Shown here one piece after another: positions 6,203 through 6,785 of a DNA stretch of 6,785 bases. The notes under the pieces were generated by a model. The model did no database searches, had not been told where the DNA came from, and saw nothing but the letters and a program-made list of their open reading frames with translations. A program made the translations under genes and the position numbers. Source of the stretch: an uncultured Coriobacteriales bacterium (GTDB taxonomy: Bacteria > Actinomycetota > Coriobacteriia > Coriobacteriales > UMGS124); contig CAKUKJ010000131.1 of assembly GCA_934662525.1 (NCBI GenBank), forward strand, positions 1 through 6,785, read 5' to 3'. The first letter of the stretch is position 1. Every line of letters starts with the position of its first letter.

Positions 6203-6785
6203 TTAGTTGAGACCGTAAAACTCCATGCGCGGCGTGCGCGCGAACAATGTCTCGGAAATCTGCCGCAATGTGGCCCCTTCATAGAGAAGGCTGTACACAG
6301 CGTCGGTCAGAGGCACATCGACACCCAAATCTTGGGCCATATGGCGAATCGAACGACATGCCCGTGCGCCCTCCACCACCATGTGCGTGCGCGCCTCATA
6401 AGATTCGAGCGACTCGCCTTTGGCGAGCGCAGCGCCGAAGGTCTGGTTGCGCGAATGGGCGCTCGTGCATGTGGCCACAAGGTCGCCCATGCCGGCCAAG
6501 CCCATGCAGGTGAGAGCCTCACCGCCACGTGCGGCGACGATGCGGCTCATTTCAGCCAAACCGCGCGTCATAATGACCGACAACGTGTTGTCGCCATATG
6601 ACAAGCCTTTCACCACGCCGCATGCGATTGCCACGACGTTCTTGGCCGCCGCGCACACCTCGACCCCCACCTCGTCGGTCGAGACATAGGTACGGAACAG
6701 GTCGGCGTTGAACAGGTCCTTGAAATACTCGGCGCACGCAAAGTCCGTGGAGGCGGCCACGGCACCGGCGGGCATCCCCAAGCAC
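6203..6785 (-). CDS. gpsA: NAD(P)H-dependent glycerol-3-phosphate dehydrogenase, C-terminal part
   Basis: GpsA reduces dihydroxyacetone phosphate to sn-glycerol 3-phosphate, the backbone for phospholipid synthesis. The 193 visible residues cover the end of the nucleotide-binding domain and the whole C-terminal substrate domain. The diagnostic blocks are AAAKNVVAIACGVVKGLSYG with the catalytic lysine, DNTLSVIMTRGLAEM, GLAGMGDLVATCTSAHSRN and VVEGARA, ending in RMEFYGLN. The frame stays open through base 6784, so the N-terminal NAD-binding half lies beyond the right edge. A TTG at 6781 should not be taken as the start. It is the first gene seen of the probable operon and lies 73 bp before rpe. 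Confidence 0.95.
   Translation of the reverse strand, partial: CLGMPAGAVAASTDFACAEYFKDLFNADLFRTYVSTDEVGVEVCAAAKNVVAIACGVVKGLSYGDNTLSVIMTRGLAEMSRIVAARGGEALTCMGLAGMGDLVATCTSAHSRNQTFGAALAKGESLESYEARTHMVVEGARACRSIRHMAQDLGVDVPLTDAVYSLLYEGATLRQISETLFARTPRMEFYGLN

Noticed and set aside
6779..6781. TTG as a start codon for gpsA
   Set aside because: The conserved frame continues upstream to the window edge and the visible residues correspond only to the later part of the enzyme, so this is an internal leucine codon.

Overview
This 6.8 kb window looks like a piece of a GC-rich bacterial chromosome. It holds seven protein genes, all on the minus strand, so transcription runs from the right edge to the left edge. 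Five genes are complete and two are cut by the window edges. The GC-rich codon use, the presence of RNase Y, and the DUF34/Nif3 gene paired with a coiled-coil zinc-ribbon gene would fit a high-GC actinobacterium of the Coriobacteriia type (Collinsella/Olsenella-like). That placement is an inference from general impression, not a demonstrated one. I see no phage, transposon, CRISPR, tRNA or rRNA.

In the direction of transcription (right to left) the order is: gpsA (C-terminal part, runs off the right edge), rpe, a NifS/IscS-type cysteine desulfurase, a PHP-family phosphoesterase, a DUF34/Nif3 metal-binding protein, a coiled-coil C4 zinc-ribbon protein, and rny (RNase Y, lacking only its last residues at the left edge). 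The first six genes are separated by only 73, 11, 34, 40 and 90 bp. Each complete gene has a purine-rich ribosome binding site; that of the desulfurase is weak. They probably form one long transcript, although none of the short gaps shows a strong promoter or a terminator. A 259 bp gap then separates the zinc-ribbon gene from rny. It carries a good sigma-A-type promoter and a roughly 180-nt leader with three inverted repeats, so rny is probably its own transcription unit.

Functionally this is a housekeeping cluster: phospholipid precursor synthesis (GpsA), pentose phosphate metabolism (Rpe), sulfur mobilisation (cysteine desulfurase), a phosphoesterase that may act on histidinol phosphate, two conserved proteins of poorly known function (DUF34/Nif3 and its zinc-ribbon partner), and mRNA decay (RNase Y). 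The genes do not add up to a single pathway.

I found no evidence of an undescribed system. The items that merit a second look are small: a 36-codon patch inside the cysteine desulfurase with completely different codon use (which also contains a promoter-like sequence), an exact 26-bp tandem duplication in the leader of rpe, and the structured leader of rny.
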